Part shown: positions 5,117-5,886 of the stretch, one piece after another | Numbering within the stretch: the stretch's first letter is position 1 | How the letters are laid out: each line of letters opens with the position of its first letter | NCBI GenBank assembly: GCA_028684735.1 | Contig: JAQUFI010000070.1 | Coordinates: 1-5,886, forward strand | DNA: 5,886 bases | DNA from: Bacilli bacterium | Lineage (GTDB): Bacteria > Bacillota_I > Bacilli_A > RF39 > UBA660 | Reading direction: 5' to 3' | Program-made: the position numbers and the translations under genes | Notes under the pieces: model-generated | Database searches by the model: none | Told to the model about the DNA's origin: nothing | Seen by the model: only the letters and a program-made list of their open reading frames with translations

Positions 5117-5886
5117 ATGAAATTATTTAAAAAACTAGTTAAATTTGGCTTAGTATCACTCCTTTTTGGTTTTTTAATTTACAACTCCCTTTACTTATAT
5201 GCGAAGGTAACAACTAAATTATCAATCAATTCAGCTAATGGTTATTATTTATATGATAAAGAGGGAGAATTATTCTCAGGAAATAGTAATGATGGCTGGA
5301 TTAAGTTAAAAGATATATCCCCATATTTAATCAACGCGACAATTTCAATTGAAGATAAAAACTTTTTTAATCATGACGGATTTGACTATTTAAGAATTAT
5401 GAAAGCAATGTATATCAATCTAGTAAATAAAAAAAAGCTTCAAGGAGCATCGACAATCACTCAGCAGTATGCGAAAAACCTTTTTTTAGATTTCGGAAAA
5501 ACATGGGAACGAAAAATCAATGAAGCTTGGTTAACAATTCGACTAGAAAGCCATTACCAAAAAGATGAAATCTTAGAAGGTTATCTAAATACAATTAATT
5601 ATGGAGGTATTTTTGGAATTGAAAATGCCTCCAAATATTATTTTGGTAAAAGTGCCAGTGATTTGTCTTTGGCAGAAGCAACAATTCTAGCTGGTATTCC
5701 TAAATCACCTAGTTATTATTCGCCTTTAGTTGATCAAACTGCCGCTAAAAAAAGACAACAACTAATCTTAAATAGTATGGTTAAAAATAAATTTATTACT
5801 GAGAAACAGAAAGAAGAAGCCTCAAAAAAAGAGTTAACTTATATTGGTAAGTCACAAAAAGCTAATCTTTCAACTCTGATGTATTA
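5117..5886 (+). CDS. Peptidoglycan glycosyltransferase, GT51 domain of a class A PBP (partial at right edge)
   Basis: The enzyme polymerises lipid II into glycan strands on the outer face of the membrane. The first 256 residues are visible. A short basic N-terminus (MKLFKKLVK) leads into one membrane segment at about residues 10-29, the type II anchor of penicillin-binding proteins. The GT51 domain then shows its motifs in order: EDKNFFNHDGFD (79-90, catalytic Glu79), GASTITQQYAKNLF (110-123), RKINE (132-136, second essential Glu136) and the block ILEGYLNTINYGG (152-164) followed by ASKYYFGKSASDLSLAEA (171-188) and LAGIPKSPSYYSP (191-203). The spacing between the two glutamates (57 residues) equals that in S. 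aureus PBP2 (Glu114, Glu171, from memory). The reading frame is open to the right edge, so a C-terminal transpeptidase (SxxK) domain is likely but unseen; a monofunctional glycosyltransferase is not excluded. The presence of this gene argues for a walled cell. Confidence 0.95.
   Translation, partial: MKLFKKLVKFGLVSLLFGFLIYNSLYLYAKVTTKLSINSANGYYLYDKEGELFSGNSNDGWIKLKDISPYLINATISIEDKNFFNHDGFDYLRIMKAMYINLVNKKKLQGASTITQQYAKNLFLDFGKTWERKINEAWLTIRLESHYQKDEILEGYLNTINYGGIFGIENASKYYFGKSASDLSLAEATILAGIPKSPSYYSPLVDQTAAKKRQQLILNSMVKNKFITEKQKEEASKKELTYIGKSQKANLSTLMY

Overview
The window is AT-rich (about 30% GC by eye) and carries housekeeping genes of a low-GC Gram-positive bacterium of the Bacilli/Erysipelotrichia type. 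Four markers support this: a PolC-type DNA polymerase N-terminus, the RNA polymerase delta subunit (RpoE), a DUF1934/YwiB-family gene in front of argS, and a GT51 peptidoglycan glycosyltransferase. The last implies a walled cell rather than a wall-less mollicute. Every tryptophan codon I read is TGG and no complete gene contains an in-frame TGA, so the standard bacterial code applies. I cannot name the genus.

Layout. On the minus strand, in order of transcription (right to left): DUF1934 (5011-4640), argS (4640-2964) and rpoE (2953-2510) form a tight operon. It has a good extended -10 promoter at 5039-5067 and ends in a hairpin whose loop carries the rpoE stop codon. A second promoter (2448-2476) then starts prfA (2424-1369) and prmC (1376-576), which overlap by 8 nt. 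That unit ends in another hairpin whose loop carries the prmC stop codon. Next comes the start of polC (509 to beyond the left edge). On the plus strand, a membrane-anchored GT51 glycosyltransferase/penicillin-binding protein gene starts at 5117 and runs off the right edge, divergent from the DUF1934 operon. There is no gene-free stretch longer than about 105 bp.

How the genes fit together. prfA and prmC are a functional pair: RF1 and the enzyme that methylates its GGQ glutamine. argS supplies Arg-tRNA, rpoE modulates RNA polymerase, polC is the replicative polymerase, and the GT51 protein polymerises glycan strands. From memory, the order GT51/PBP - DUF1934 - argS - rpoE - prfA - prmC is a compressed version of one Bacillus subtilis chromosomal arc, with several intervening genes missing.

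I found no sign of a mobile element, CRISPR array, tRNA/rRNA gene, defence system or other undescribed system. The most interesting signals are regulatory and architectural: two terminators with the upstream gene's stop codon in the loop, compact promoters packed against them, and the rearranged gene order around polC.
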